From assembly GCA_037074705.1 (NCBI GenBank), contig CM073594.1, positions 61,438,509 through 61,502,508 on the forward strand: a DNA stretch of 64,000 nt. Reading direction: 5' to 3'. Below the pieces are notes generated by a model that was not told where the DNA came from, did no database searches, and worked only from the letters and a program-made list of their open reading frames with translations. A program made the position numbers and the translations under genes. Every line of letters begins with the position of its first letter. The stretch's first letter is position 1. Positions 45,246 to 56,859 of this stretch are shown piece by piece. The DNA is from Zhengitettix transpicula (lineage: Eukaryota; Arthropoda; Insecta; Orthoptera; Tetrigidae).

Positions 45246-47574
45246 TCTTTTCAGAATAACAACTGCCAAATTACGCTCAACATCATTGCTGGGTCAACAT
45301 TCACGTCGGTTACATTAATTAACGTGTAACTTGATTAGGTCCTAAACTTTGAATTTACCTTCTTTTTGGTAATTTTATAAGATTGAATTCCAGAATTGAA
45401 TAATATGAAATATATTAGAATTTCGCATCAGGTTTAAATTTCTCCTCCTGATTTTTGTGAATTATTTGTGTGACGATTTTATTAATGAATTTAATATTTT
45501 ATTTTATTAGTTTCTCATTCATTTATTTACCTTTGTTGAATATTTTGTTTTTATTTGGCGCTTCTCCCATCCCTGTATTTTCCTACTTTGATATTTTCAT
45601 GGACATATTTTCATGTTCTTCACTGTAATGCGCGTTTATATGCAGAAAGTTTGTAGTTTGCATTCAGAACGACTCGTGTGTGTGTGTGTGTGTGTGTGTA
45701 TAAGAATAGTATTTAGATAGAAAGTTCTGCGATTCAGTAATAGATGTCAGGATCAGCAGCTCGCTTCCCTTTTCATCAGCTTATAAACTGCTGTTAATAA
45801 GTTCCGTAACGATACAAATATTTAGCGAGACTGAAAACATTTACGGAGTCTGTAGACTGAAAAATATTTTAAATAAGATAAATATTAAAACTGTAATATA
45901 AATAATAATTTAGAAAGGAATATGACCTAGAGCTTAAGTTATCATAATATTTTGACGTTCGCTTAATAAGCGATAACATTTGTTTAAAAAAAGTTCTGAT
46001 CTTTTTTCTGTTTGGAAGAATTAGTATATTTAATTTAAAAAATTATTTTAACAGATTCCAGTGTTAAAAGTGTCAACTAAAATATTTGTATTCCATACAT
46101 ATGGGGAAAATTCTGTAACACGATGTTTCAATCCGAAATATAAAAATATTAGCTAGTATTCAGAACAAAAGAAAAAAAATTATACGTGAATTTTAATAAT
46201 ATTGAGTCCTGTAGAAATTCAATACGTCTATTAGACACGTAATTAAATTATTTTTGAACCCCATTTAAAACTAAATATTGAAATATTCCGCTCCAGGCCT
46301 CTTATTAAAATGGCATATATTTCCTTTGATATACGCCTTTGTTATTTTATTCTAAAACGAATTATTTTACTATTATTATTCTACAATATTTCTTCTAGTC
46401 ATACGAAGAAATGGTTGCACTACCTTTATATCTAAATTATCCGGCGTCTTTTTACAGAATAATATTTTTTCCCCTGAATTTATAGGTTATGTTTCCCTCA
46501 TAATTAATTCCTCGTCGCTTTAATATTTTACATAAAATATAAAAACCTCATTTAATGTCTTTCTATAATGTAGTTAATTTTTTAATTACATTTTTTAAAA
46601 AACAAAACGTTTATATATCTACTAGGGAAAAGTCTCAGTATATTTTTATTTATTGATAAATATTTTATAGGATTTTTATTCCCTGTAAGGGATATTGAAA
46701 CTTTATAGTTCCTTAACCTAAGGAAATAAATTGGACGATCGATCGTTACGTTAAAAAATTTAATTAAAATGTTTCCCGCCTGTATTTGAAAATAAATGAG
46801 TAAATTTAGTGGCATCATGATTGTTGACAATTAAAGGTAAACCATTTTAAACAAATTTATTTCGTCAAATATCTATCGTATCTCTTAAAAGTTGTTCAAT
46901 TAATGATTTTGAGCAGTCGCCTGTAAATATGACGTATAAAGTTTCCTCAGAATTGACTGTAAATACAAGGGTGCTTTGGCTAAAGGCAGAAAATATTCTA
47001 CAAGGACAAAAACAACAACCTTTGAATTTTTTTACCCCGCCGCAATAAACCCAATAAATTGATTGGCTGTAAAATCTGATGAAATGTCATCTCCAGATGG
47101 CGATGGAGTGTAATAATGATGCACAAGGAAGGAGTTTCCACAAACATCACTCTCACCACCACACAACCAAAATCGATTATTTATTTTATTTTATTTTTCT
47201 AAGCGCCACAGCAAACCGTCTCGTTTCCAGGACACGAAAGGTTATCTTGATTGGAATCGAAAGGGAGGAAACCTTAAGAGTTTATTATTGGGGTAAAGTC
47301 CGTCTCTTGAAAGAGATAAATATGATTCTGTCCCCCCCCCTCTCCCTCCTCTTCGTCGGAATGGCATCGATATTAGATTTCCACAAGCAAAATTGATTGA
47401 GAGGCCCAATCGGTACCGTGTTTGTAAAAATTTACGAGAAGAAAAAGTGGGCGGAAAGATGGAAAATCAATCACAATTACATTACAAACAATGAAAAATC
47501 CATCAATGGAAAAATAGGAAAATACGTTGATGAGATAAAAATTATAGGCAAGTATAATAAGTTAAAAAATTATA
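45246..47574. other. Mostly A+T-rich non-coding stretch
   Basis: It contains a (GT)n microsatellite at about 45,678-45,699. Open frames at 46.6-46.8 and 47.08-47.57 kb show no recognised domain. The end of the stretch abuts the Helitron. Confidence 0.5.
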
Positions 47575-48351
47575 TCTATATAATAAAAAAGGATGTATAT
47601 TTGTATGTATGTATGTATGTATGTATTTACGTTGTTCTTTATACAAATTTTATCGCGTGTACAGAATGCAACAAAAATTGGTATACGTATTCTGCAAAAA
47701 TCGAGAACCGGTACTGTGGGGGTGACAAACCCATAGCATAAATGTGGAAAGAATTATAATTCAAAAACGTGATAAATTTGTGTTAAATTACTGCGCCCAT
47801 AGAGACCGTGACGTCACGCGACAGAGAGAGAAGTTACTACGCGACGAACAAAGGAAATAGTTTCTATTTACGTAATGAAATACAGCATAAATATTTTCAT
47901 TGAATAAAAAGTATAATTTTATCCATAAATACTCCATAGAATGATAATAAAAAACAATACGAAATACTTTACGATCCTTGCGGATAATATAATTTATTTT
48001 TCGTGCCATATTAGTCCAATATTGCATATACATTGTGATTCTAGCAATGAATTTCATGAATTTAATCTTTCGTAATGTCTGAAGACTGAGGAATAATTAT
48101 ATCCTGTAATAATCATGAAGCATATTTAAGTATTCTATTCGTAAAAAGATTCGAAGGTATGTTTGTTGGGACTGATGTAATTAAATTCAATGTATTTATG
48201 CAATTAATGCACTATCGGTTGAAAGTATGTACGAAACTAGGAAAATTTAGATTTAGGTTAAATCACTTCTTGACTAAAGATTACTATAGAATTAAATACT
48301 TTTCTGGTTCATATAAATTAGTTCACCGGGCAACGCCGGGCTCCCAGCTAG
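47575..48351 (+). mobile_element. Helitron, non-autonomous, 777 bp, both ends intact
   Basis: The element starts A^TCTATATAATAAAAAAGGATG at 47,575 and ends CACCGGGCAACGCCGGGCTCCC followed by AGCTAG^T at 48,351. The host A and T on either side fit the AT target of Helitrons. The leader contains (GTAT)n as in the 19.1-kb copy. A CRE-like TGACGTCA lies at 47,809. There is no Rep/helicase coding, so mobility would need a partner element. Confidence 0.8.
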
Positions 48352-51300
48352 TATATATATATAAAATGCAACGTGAAATTTAGAAAAAAATTATTTAATT
48401 AAATCTGTAAAAGCAGGTATAAAAAAAATTCTCACAATTTGATACAGTAGTAATTTAGACTTTTTCGCTCCAAACAGGCTGCAGAGCTCGTCTGAAGGTA
48501 ATAAGACTAAATGGTCAGCCTTTAAGGCAAATTAACTAAATGATTTAAGTAAAAAAAGATGACTATAAGACGAAACTGGATTTCAATCACATTTTAGCGT
48601 TAATTTTACATTTTTTAAATCATAAAGTAAGCATACAGCGACAAAATAAACACTTTCTTAGTACGAATTACAGATAATAGTCATTGAAATATACAAAGTA
48701 ATTGGAAATTTGTCCATATGCAGGTGGAAGAAAGCAAGAAAATCAACAACGAAATGCTTCGGCTCCCAAATGTAAGAATTTTGAAAAATAAGGATATACA
48801 GATAAATGTAAAAGTATAATAATCTTAAAAGAATATAAAAATCAAAGTATTGAAACGAAATTATCAATTTAATACCATAATAATTTAGATTTTTCCCCCA
48901 AGGCGGATTTGGAGCTCATCTGATTGAAATAAGACATGTCGATGTCAGTCTTTAGAGGAAAAATCTCTTAACGATATCAAGGGAAAAATTATGACGTAAG
49001 AGGATTTTAACAAAAAAAATTTGAATTGTTTTCCCCCTAGATGAATTGATGTTTTTAAAGAAATTATTAATAAATCATGGGGGGAATCTAAGAACGAATC
49101 AATAATGATATATTTTAAATTGTCTGTTAAATTGATAAGACATTGACAATTATGCCAAATACAGACAGTAGAAAGAAAAAAATATTAACTGCTCAACGAT
49201 TCGTCTGACGATTTAAAATCATGTGGTGCTCGAATAATTGGGAACAGTTCTCAAGTTCGCTAAATGTTCATTACAAATGACAATCTTTAAAAATTAAAGG
49301 ACCAAATTTCCGAACCGTGAAACAGAACGTAATAAACGAGCGGGTTATTTTAAATTTCACAGAATTAAATTTTTCCTAAATTGTCTTTTCGAAAACATAT
49401 TTAAATTTAGAGTTTTTAAAAATAAGTAAAACAATTATTTAAATTTTAGAGGATTTTTAAATGAATTTTTTGATATTTCGTTGAACAACGATGAATCAAT
49501 TCTCAGCTTCACGTAACCTGCAAATTAAGGGATAAATGTTTATTTCGTTTCTGGTGAGCTAAAGTATTTCACTCTAATTCAAACCCGCAATATGGTCGCT
49601 CAATTGAACCATCTCATTTTGTACAATTTTATAATTGCGGTGGACTATTTAGGTCAGCTGGAACTGTTTCGCTGTTTCCGTAATGTTTTTGAAAAACATG
49701 TCGAATTTTTTTTTTATAATTCAGTTTCCATTTTTCTTTATTATTTTGCATATAAATGTCATTTTCCTTGGAGATACTTTCGGCATTATTAATTCAGAAG
49801 GTGATCTCTCAGAAAAGATAAACGCCTCTTCGTGATTTAATTTTTTTAAGGGTTTTATTATCTTTGTGTTCATTACATTCACTTTCATAGATTTCCAAAG
49901 TTCTGGACTTTGCTTTTTCTTCTCGTCTCACCTTTTCGTTTCTGAGAATGCCACTAACTTATGCCGTAGTAATTCCTTTTTAACCTTAAGAGTCAAACGT
50001 GTAATATTTATCGACCTTGTCAAGTGATTATCGAGGAAACAGACCAATTTTCTTTCACTTAATGACAATCTGCACGCCATATTATTTTGAATACCGTAGA
50101 GTGCTTCCTGTAAAACCAACTTGCTGATGAATAACATTATTACTATTCCTAGTTTTCTCAAAATTAAATTTTTGTGTATGTTTTAAAAATAATTTTTAAT
50201 TTTTTTTTCAAGTCGCTGAATAACAATCATAATGACTTACGTACATTAATTACCTGAAGTTTTATTCTAACTAACCTTTTCAATTTATCTTACTTAGTTT
50301 ACTCGTTAACCAATAGACCAAATGCTCAAGAGATCAGAAATAATAAATTTTAAAAATCCGAATGGCACGTCACTCAAAAGTATTGAACGCAACATTTTAA
50401 TTAAATATTTAGGGCTGTCGAACTTTTCTTTATCAACATTCCCTAAAAAAAATTAAATATGTTGTAATTGTGTTGGAGTACTATGTGTGAATTTTTTTTG
50501 GTAGAGGGGCGCGGCGGGTGGCGGCAGGTTAAAGGACAAAACCCGTAAGCGAATGAGTTATGAGGTAACTTTTTCCTCATCTTCCAGGAAAGTAACTCGC
50601 TTAGAAACAGACAAAAGGACGTCGATAATAGGGTAAATACTCAGTGGCGAACACACCCTCAGGCATATCAATTTACGGTTGACGTTGGCGAGCAACATGG
50701 TGACAGCAGGAAGTCCATGTCTGGAGTTATTGAGCGGTAAACATGGAATCTAGTGATTGGACCACCGGCTTGACGGGGTGCGTTACGTTAAAGAAAGCGG
50801 AGAAAAATAATTATGAACAGAAATACAGTGATTTATTGTAAATAGACATATAGAGGGGGGTCATTCAAAGCATTTACTATCGTGTAGAAGTCAGAAGATC
50901 AGTGGTGCACGATTTTATTCGATTTTTCGGTGTTTTTTTGATACACATCAATGTTTTAGGCATTCTTTTTTTTTCATCTACTTAAAATTTATTTATATCT
51001 TGTACCCACTCTTTTAATTCTGTTGCTGTATTTTAAATACTGTAATTTAGTTCACTTTATATTTCAATTTATTAAATTTTGTAAAAGAAACGGAAATTAA
51101 AATCATAAATAAATATTTATTTATGTTTTATCAATCCGCTTTCGTTTATTATTCCAAGCATCTCAGGTCACCGGAATGTCTGCCTTCTGTATTCTAAGGG
51201 CATTCCTCTGTAGTTTTTGAAACTGTTTCGTCGCCATTAGTTTCCCTTATCTCGGTCCGAGTGTCCCTGAATATTTTATTCCCTCCGTATGCTTCATAAA

Positions 51301-51500
51301 GAGCGCATAGCCTTGCTGTCAACCCTCAGTTGGTTCACCCCCGCACACCCTCGCTTACTGCAGTAACTTATTAATTTCCATGACATGGGCCCCACAGCCG
51401 ATTCGGAAAATTCCGCTCATCTCATTTCTGATCGTATGCAACCCTATAATATGATTTTTTTTCGCAAGAAAAATCCTTAACTGAAGTTGAACTGTAAAAA
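48352..51500. other. Non-coding stretch
   Basis: No gene was recognised. A short run at 50.50-50.77 kb is G+C-richer (GGGGCGCGGCGGGTGGCGGC) but has no coding signal. A partial PLE-end phrase (AATACAGACAGTAGAAAG) is at 49.15 kb. Confidence 0.45.
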
Positions 51501-51524
51501 TGAGAAAAAAATGCGTCTGATTGA

Positions 51525-51640
51525 AAACAATTAATAAGAAAGATAGGTAATTCAGATAAAAAAGTGGTAATATAAATACCACACAATGTCTTGTCTCTGT
51601 CAAAAAAAAGCGACGGTTGTTTACTGTTTTGAAATAGTTA
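51525..51640 (-). repeat. Penelope-type terminal repeat, partial
   Basis: The minus strand carries GTGTGGTATTTATATTACCAC, TTTTATCTGAATTACCTATC and TTTCTTATTAATTG, the family end. The hammerhead-like core is replaced by AGCGACGGTTGTTTACTG, as in the partial copy at 24.0 kb. Confidence 0.5.
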
Positions 51641-51699
51641 ATATTCACTATGTGTAAATTTAATATTTTCTTCGCCTGAAAGCTATTATACTTACGGCT

Positions 51700-52500
51700 A
51701 TGTATCCGTGTACGTCATAGTCATCCAGGAATAAACCGAGTATCGACTTAACGATTAATCGCTAGGTGATTAATACGTAAATGAGGCGTGCGGGTGTTCT
51801 GATTCCGGAGCAACAATGCGCACAAATGTATAAATTGAGCGGTTTCAACGTTATTTTTTTTGGTCTGGTCTATCGCCAGTTGCGTTTAGGTAGTTGTGCT
51901 TTAAGCATGGCGAGCTGGTTTCAATTAGAGAGATGGCGATATCTCCCCAGGGGAGGCATTACGCGCTCCGTGTGACTCACGGGCTAAACGCTGCCGTGTT
52001 CTGTGTTCTTGAGGGCCCCGAGCACATGGTCTTCAGCTGCCATTAACCATCCCCGACAAATTAAAAAAAAACAGACACGGGTGCCGAAGTCATACGTCGC
52101 GGAACGTTGACGACTGCGACGCCGATACCTCGAGAAACAAAACACGATTGTACAATACAATGACGAGGATAGCCAGGAGGTCGGTGCGACTAATATACGT
52201 AGACAGTTGCGATTAATCAACTACCGTCAGTGAAAGGAAAATACACTCTGAAAAAAATTAGTATTCCTGAGAACAACTGTAAGGAAGTATCTGGGAAATA
52301 ACGCTGAAGTAGTAGCCCAAGAAAAGTTTTCAATGAATCCAGATATCCTTTTCACCACAGGTCGCTCCAAATGGACCAGTAAAGCGCTGCATAATTAAAG
52401 AAAATCGGGGACAGTGATACAGGAAGGCTTCAGATTAATTCCTCTATGGGAAACCTGAACGCTAAATGAATGCAGGCTTTTCACTAGTCCATTTATTAGA
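51700..52500. other. Unassigned stretch
   Basis: This stretch is moderately G+C-rich at 51.78-52.20 kb. The open frames found on both strands have no recognised domain. No repeat end was identified. Confidence 0.35.
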
Positions 52501-52510
52501 ATCATACTAG

Positions 52511-53396
52511 CATGTCTATTGGAATAGTCGGCCAGCTGCCTCCTAAACTGGTGGAGACACGGAGGAGGGAAAACTGCGTCCCTATAGCAAACCCCTTTCC
52601 CGCCATCGGAAGGGTGTGGGACAAGTTCCCAATGTTCGACCTACCTGATGCTGGTTTTCTAGGGTTTGTCCTGCATCACTTTTGGCCGAATTCCGGTTAG
52701 GATCCTTAAAATGCAGCACGAGGGCCCTAGTTAACCCTTGACTACCTTCCTCAACCCTTCCGCATCTCCCCTTTCAAGTTCATTCCTATGCTACTAAAGG
52801 GGATTTTCCACCACGTGTATTACCTTCATGTAGCCTGTTCCTCTAAAAAAAAAATTCAGAACTGGTCTGTAACAGATATTCTCTCGTAAATGGAATATCT
52901 GTTTTGTTATTTAAGGTTCCCATGAGCAGTGACACCTCGGTCAGTTTTGATAGGTGTCGCAGAACTTTGTTGTCCGTTTTGAACAGTCGGCCAGCTGCCT
53001 CCTAAACTGGTCAAGGTATGGAATGGCGAAATCCTGTCCCACCCACACGGAAAAATTCACTCTCGTCATCGTAAGGGCGTGGAAAAAGTACAAAGAAACT
53101 TGCGTAGTCTACCTGATGCAGGTTTCTCTAGGGTTTTCCCGGTATCACTTTCAAGCGAATGTTGGGCAGGAACCTTAAACTATAGCGCGGGCAGCCCGTA
53201 GTTAACTCATTTCTACCGTGCTCTACCCTTCCGCATTCCTCCTTTCTGTTAAATTTACGAAACTATAAATAGAAGTGCTTTCCAACCAGACACTAGCAAA
53301 AAGGGACCTTTTTTTTGCTGGACATGCTTTTAAAGGTGGGAGGCCACCACGTGAATTACCCTCAAGTACCCCGCCCGTTACTCTAAAAAAAATAAT
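52511..53396 (+). mobile_element. Two tandem decayed copies of the poly-A-tailed repeat
   Basis: The first (52,511-52,853) begins at ATTGGAATAGTCGGCCAGC and ends TGTTCCTCTAAAAAAAA. The second (52,906-53,396) starts at AAGGTTCCCATGAGC, repeats TCGGCCAGCTGCCTCCTAAA and ends CGTTACTCTAAAAAAAA. Both are more diverged than the copies at 40.5 and 60.7 kb, with indels, so they are older insertions. Confidence 0.7.
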
Positions 53397-54004
53397 AAAC
53401 CACATTATGACAGCCTCCGAGGACAAATTAATCATCTTAAAAAAACATTAGATATGATAATAAAATTACACCATATGCTAGAGCATCTAAAAATTATTTA
53501 ATTATTATCTGTACAATATCTTTCCATGTTCTACGTAACAATACTCTGTAGAACATCAATAGAAAATTGTTGTGGGCATTAGTTTGTCTATTGACATCAC
53601 AACGTGTAGTAAGTACACCAGCGACTTCGTTTGCATTACAAAGCGCAAATTCTGCAACTTCTGATGCCGAACGACAAACCATGCCGACAACAATTTGCTA
53701 CGGATATGCTACAGCGAAGAACATGGCAAGAAAAGTGAAAACAGACTCGATATTCTTCGTGCTACAAATACTTCACATGTGGAAGTGTACTTATAAATTA
53801 TCATTATTATTAAATAAATTATTTGAGATGCTCTGGCGCATGACACAATTTCATTATCATATCAAATGTAGGTTTTTTCCCCTGGGTCTTTTAAATGTGG
53901 GAGGTTTGAACGGGACACCCTGTATTTCGTTTCATAGTCATAAGTAATATCTGAAGATAATCTAAAATAAAAATTCTGTGTAAAATAATACTTATTAGAT
54001 AAAG

Positions 54005-54120
54005 AAGGTAGCCAAATAACATACAAAAATAAGTGCTAATTTAAATACCACATACATTTCTGTATTCCTTGTTGGTTTCGTCAGGTGCCTGAGGTTTTTT
54101 GCGTTTTTTTGTTGGTACTT
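54005..54120 (-). repeat. Penelope-type terminal repeat
   Basis: The minus strand reads CACCTGACGAAACCAACAAG followed by GAATACAGAAATGTATGTGG, then GTATTTAAATTAGCACTT and GGCTACCTTC. CTGACGA and GAAAT form a one-base-off hammerhead core. Confidence 0.55.
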
Positions 54121-54129
54121 GGCAATTTA

Positions 54130-54980
54130 TTTATCTAATTTAGAGGGAAATACCATAGAAAAATTTACGTGAAAAGTCTAATCATAGTAATGTGATTAAA
54201 AGGAATAACTGTTTCAATTTGTAAGAAAGATTTTTTTCAAAAATATGGCTACAGTTGAAGAAATTGTTTACTACCGTAAATAGACAGGAAAACGTTACAT
54301 ATTCTTCTTTCCTTGGGAACTGAAAATAGTCATCATTGTTCAGTAATGCGATTTATTGGGATTGTATTAGAAGTGTCCTTTCCTATGCTCATCCAGTTGC
54401 AGACTATCAGGCGATTTATCTATACAGTAATATTAGAAATTTTTCTGTCGTATTTCGAATTTCTGTTTACATGTATAATATAATAAAATTCTTTTATTTG
54501 TAATTGGTCGTCTCAATAAAAATCCAAAGTTGTCAAAACGGAAATGAATAAAGTTGGCACGTTTATAAAAAGACCAAAAATGGAGAGAAATAATATAGGA
54601 CGTAATACCTTTGCCTGTTTTGACAATATCAGTCAGAACAGAAATAATAAAGCTTTTAAATGAGCTTATCCTGAATTTAGTTATTGGTTTTTGTAGTGTA
54701 TGCTTGAGATTGATATTTTAAATGAGGGAAGTGAACTTCCTATGTCTGAATGTTTCAAATACGTCGCTAAAATAATTTATAAATTATAATAGAAAAAATG
54801 AGTGGATATGGAATTGCCATTGGTTGATGGAAAAAAAGCCACTTGAGAAGATTTGGTATTAGGAGAGTAGAAACACTTGCTACTTGTCATGTAGCGACTC
54901 TAAATTGATAATAAAATGTTTCAGTTTATAATGATGTAACTATCACGACAACTTACGTGTTTTATAACATAAGAAGTTAA
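54130..54980. other. A+T-rich non-coding stretch
   Basis: No feature could be supported here. Confidence 0.45.
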
Positions 54981-54989
54981 AACTATTAG

Positions 54990-55450
54990 GTTTAGTTAAT
55001 TCTGACAACTGCCCGACGAGTACTGAGAGTTAGAGCTCCCGCGCGTCAATTGTGTATGGTGTGTCGCCTACTCTGCAGGCGTCGCGTTATCGCTGAAGTC
55101 TCTTAAGAGCTGTTCTGAAGCATTTATTTACAGACGGTAAAATCGCGGCTTGAGGAATCTCACAGAACTGGCCGCAATTCAAGGCCGTTGCCATTAAGAG
55201 GCAGATAAACACAGTACATTCATTTTTACGCTGCCATTACTTTCCCTTCGTCCGAACTGAAATCCGGTAGCCTTGATCCAGAGCGCTGTGACAGATCAAT
55301 AGACTGGCAACAGCTCATCTTTAAAGCCACGCCCCCGCACCAATCACGTGCGCCGGAATATTGTCACGTCAGCCAATGGCGAGGCGCCATCGATTTAGCC
55401 CCGAGCATGTGTGGAAATGGTGGGCGTGGCGGCGGACACAGATCCTGCCA
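54990..55450. promoter_or_regulatory. G+C/CpG-rich island with CCAAT, E-box and GC-box motifs
   Basis: Within an A+T-rich region this segment is rich in CpG. It has a GC box CCACGCCCCCGC (55,327-55,338), CCAAT at 55,340-55,344 and 55,373-55,377, an E-box CACGTG at 55,345-55,350, and a GGGCGTGG box near 55,422. A frame from ATG at 55,417 runs open to 55,611 but has no recognised domain. This arrangement would fit a promoter, but no exon of a gene could be attached. Confidence 0.3.
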
Positions 55451-55619
55451 ACATTCTAGGGATCCGCATCACAAGGAACCGGCCAGGCTTTCCTCTCGAT
55501 ATGTCTGTTTTATTGCTACATACGGACGAGGAACGATGGGCGACAGAAGATATACTACTTGATCCCGAATATGAAGTCAGTATTTACAAATCCGACTTTC
55601 AGAATCAATAACATTATAT

Positions 55620-56470
55620 TCAGACTTTATCACCAATCAGTGATGCAGTCAGCATGTAGTAAATGAAAGGTATAACGGAATAACCACTTCTTAATGAAGG
55701 AGGCGGCTGAGATATTACAAGCCACTTGTTTTTGGAAAAACATTCTCCGTATTGGAAAAATATATAAGTGCAAATTTTATTATCTTTCGGCATCAAACAG
55801 AATTTTTTTATCGGCAACAAACTCAGACACATCCCATTATTTCTATCTGTAAGTACCAAAATCTTATAGACTGAAAATATGGATATGGGAAAGCTTTGGG
55901 TATGATTGGTGTCGCGTTTGTTTACCATCGCCGTCAGTAGGTTTCAGTCGAGTGGTCGGCGATGTTTCGCAACAATAAAACCATTGATGAAAATATGGTT
56001 CGATCACTTATTTTCTGAGACGAAGGAACAGTCAAAACAATGGTCTGAAATGGGAGACTCGGCTTCAAAGAAGGAAAAACTATAGAAAGTCTTCTAAGGC
56101 TTCTAACGGAGTAAACAATTGTATCCGAGACGTTTCGATGACGTTCACTGCCATCGTCATCTAGAAATGGTGAAGTAAGAACTTTATTTTATGATTTTAT
56201 TTTTCGAATAATTTTAATTAATTATCATCAAGAAGGGAAAAATTAACGACGCGTATTTTTCGAACTTAGAAAATGGTTGGGTGATGAAATCGAGAAAAAT
56301 AAACTTTTGGATTATGTAATGCATTATCACGATGGACAAAATCAATGAGTTACACATGGAACTACTTCCTCCCACAACCAAATTCTTCAGAATTATCTCC
56401 CTCGGTTTATTTTCTCTTTCTAAACTTAAAATAATAATGGATCCATGGTAAAATATTCATCAAACAAGCC
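55620..56470. other. Non-coding stretch with one decayed hammerhead-like motif
   Basis: On the minus strand, 56,163-56,132, a strong GATGACG/CGTCATC stem is followed by GAAACGTC. The first box is CTAGATGA instead of CTGANGA. No other feature was recognised. Confidence 0.4.
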
Positions 56471-56474
56471 TGCG

Positions 56475-56845
56475 TGTTTTTGTCGCAGGTGAACCTCTCT
56501 GAAGAGACGGAAAGGGCTACCTTTGGGGATGCCTTTTCCTCTCTCCGATATTGAACTAAGGTTCCCACAAGCCGAGGACCGTTTCTTATAGGTGTATGTT
56601 CCGGGGTCACAGACCTTGGGCATACGGTTAGAGTTGTTCGGTGTTCCCAGTGGAACAGTCGGCCCACTGCCTCCTAAACCACACCCAATGCCTTTTTAGG
56701 GTTTGACCTCCATAACTTTTAGGCGAATGACGGGTAGGATACTTAAACTACAGCTCGGGTGGGCTAGTTTACCCTTGACTACCTTCCTCTACTCTTCTGC
56801 ATCCCCCCTTTCAAATCCCTTACTATGCTATTAAAGGAAGATACT
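56475..56845 (+). mobile_element. Copy of the poly-A-tailed repeat with internal deletions
   Basis: The copy begins GCGTGTTTTTGTCGCAGGTGAACC, contains CCGGGGTCACAGACCTTGGG and CAGTCGGCCCACTGCCTCC, and ends in TATGCTATTAAAGG without the final poly-A. A block of about 150 bases in the middle is missing. Confidence 0.65.
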
Positions 56846-56859
56846 TCAATTCCTTAACA

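Noticed and set aside
53567..53947. 126-codon plus-strand open frame with several cysteines
   Set aside because: No domain is recognised, and the end overlaps a repeated CAGGGTGTC-type phrase; unlikely to be a gene.
55411..55611. 66-codon frame as a first coding exon
   Set aside because: Its annotated start is GTG. From the first in-frame ATG it has no recognised domain or downstream splice partner, so it is kept only as part of the CpG-island note.
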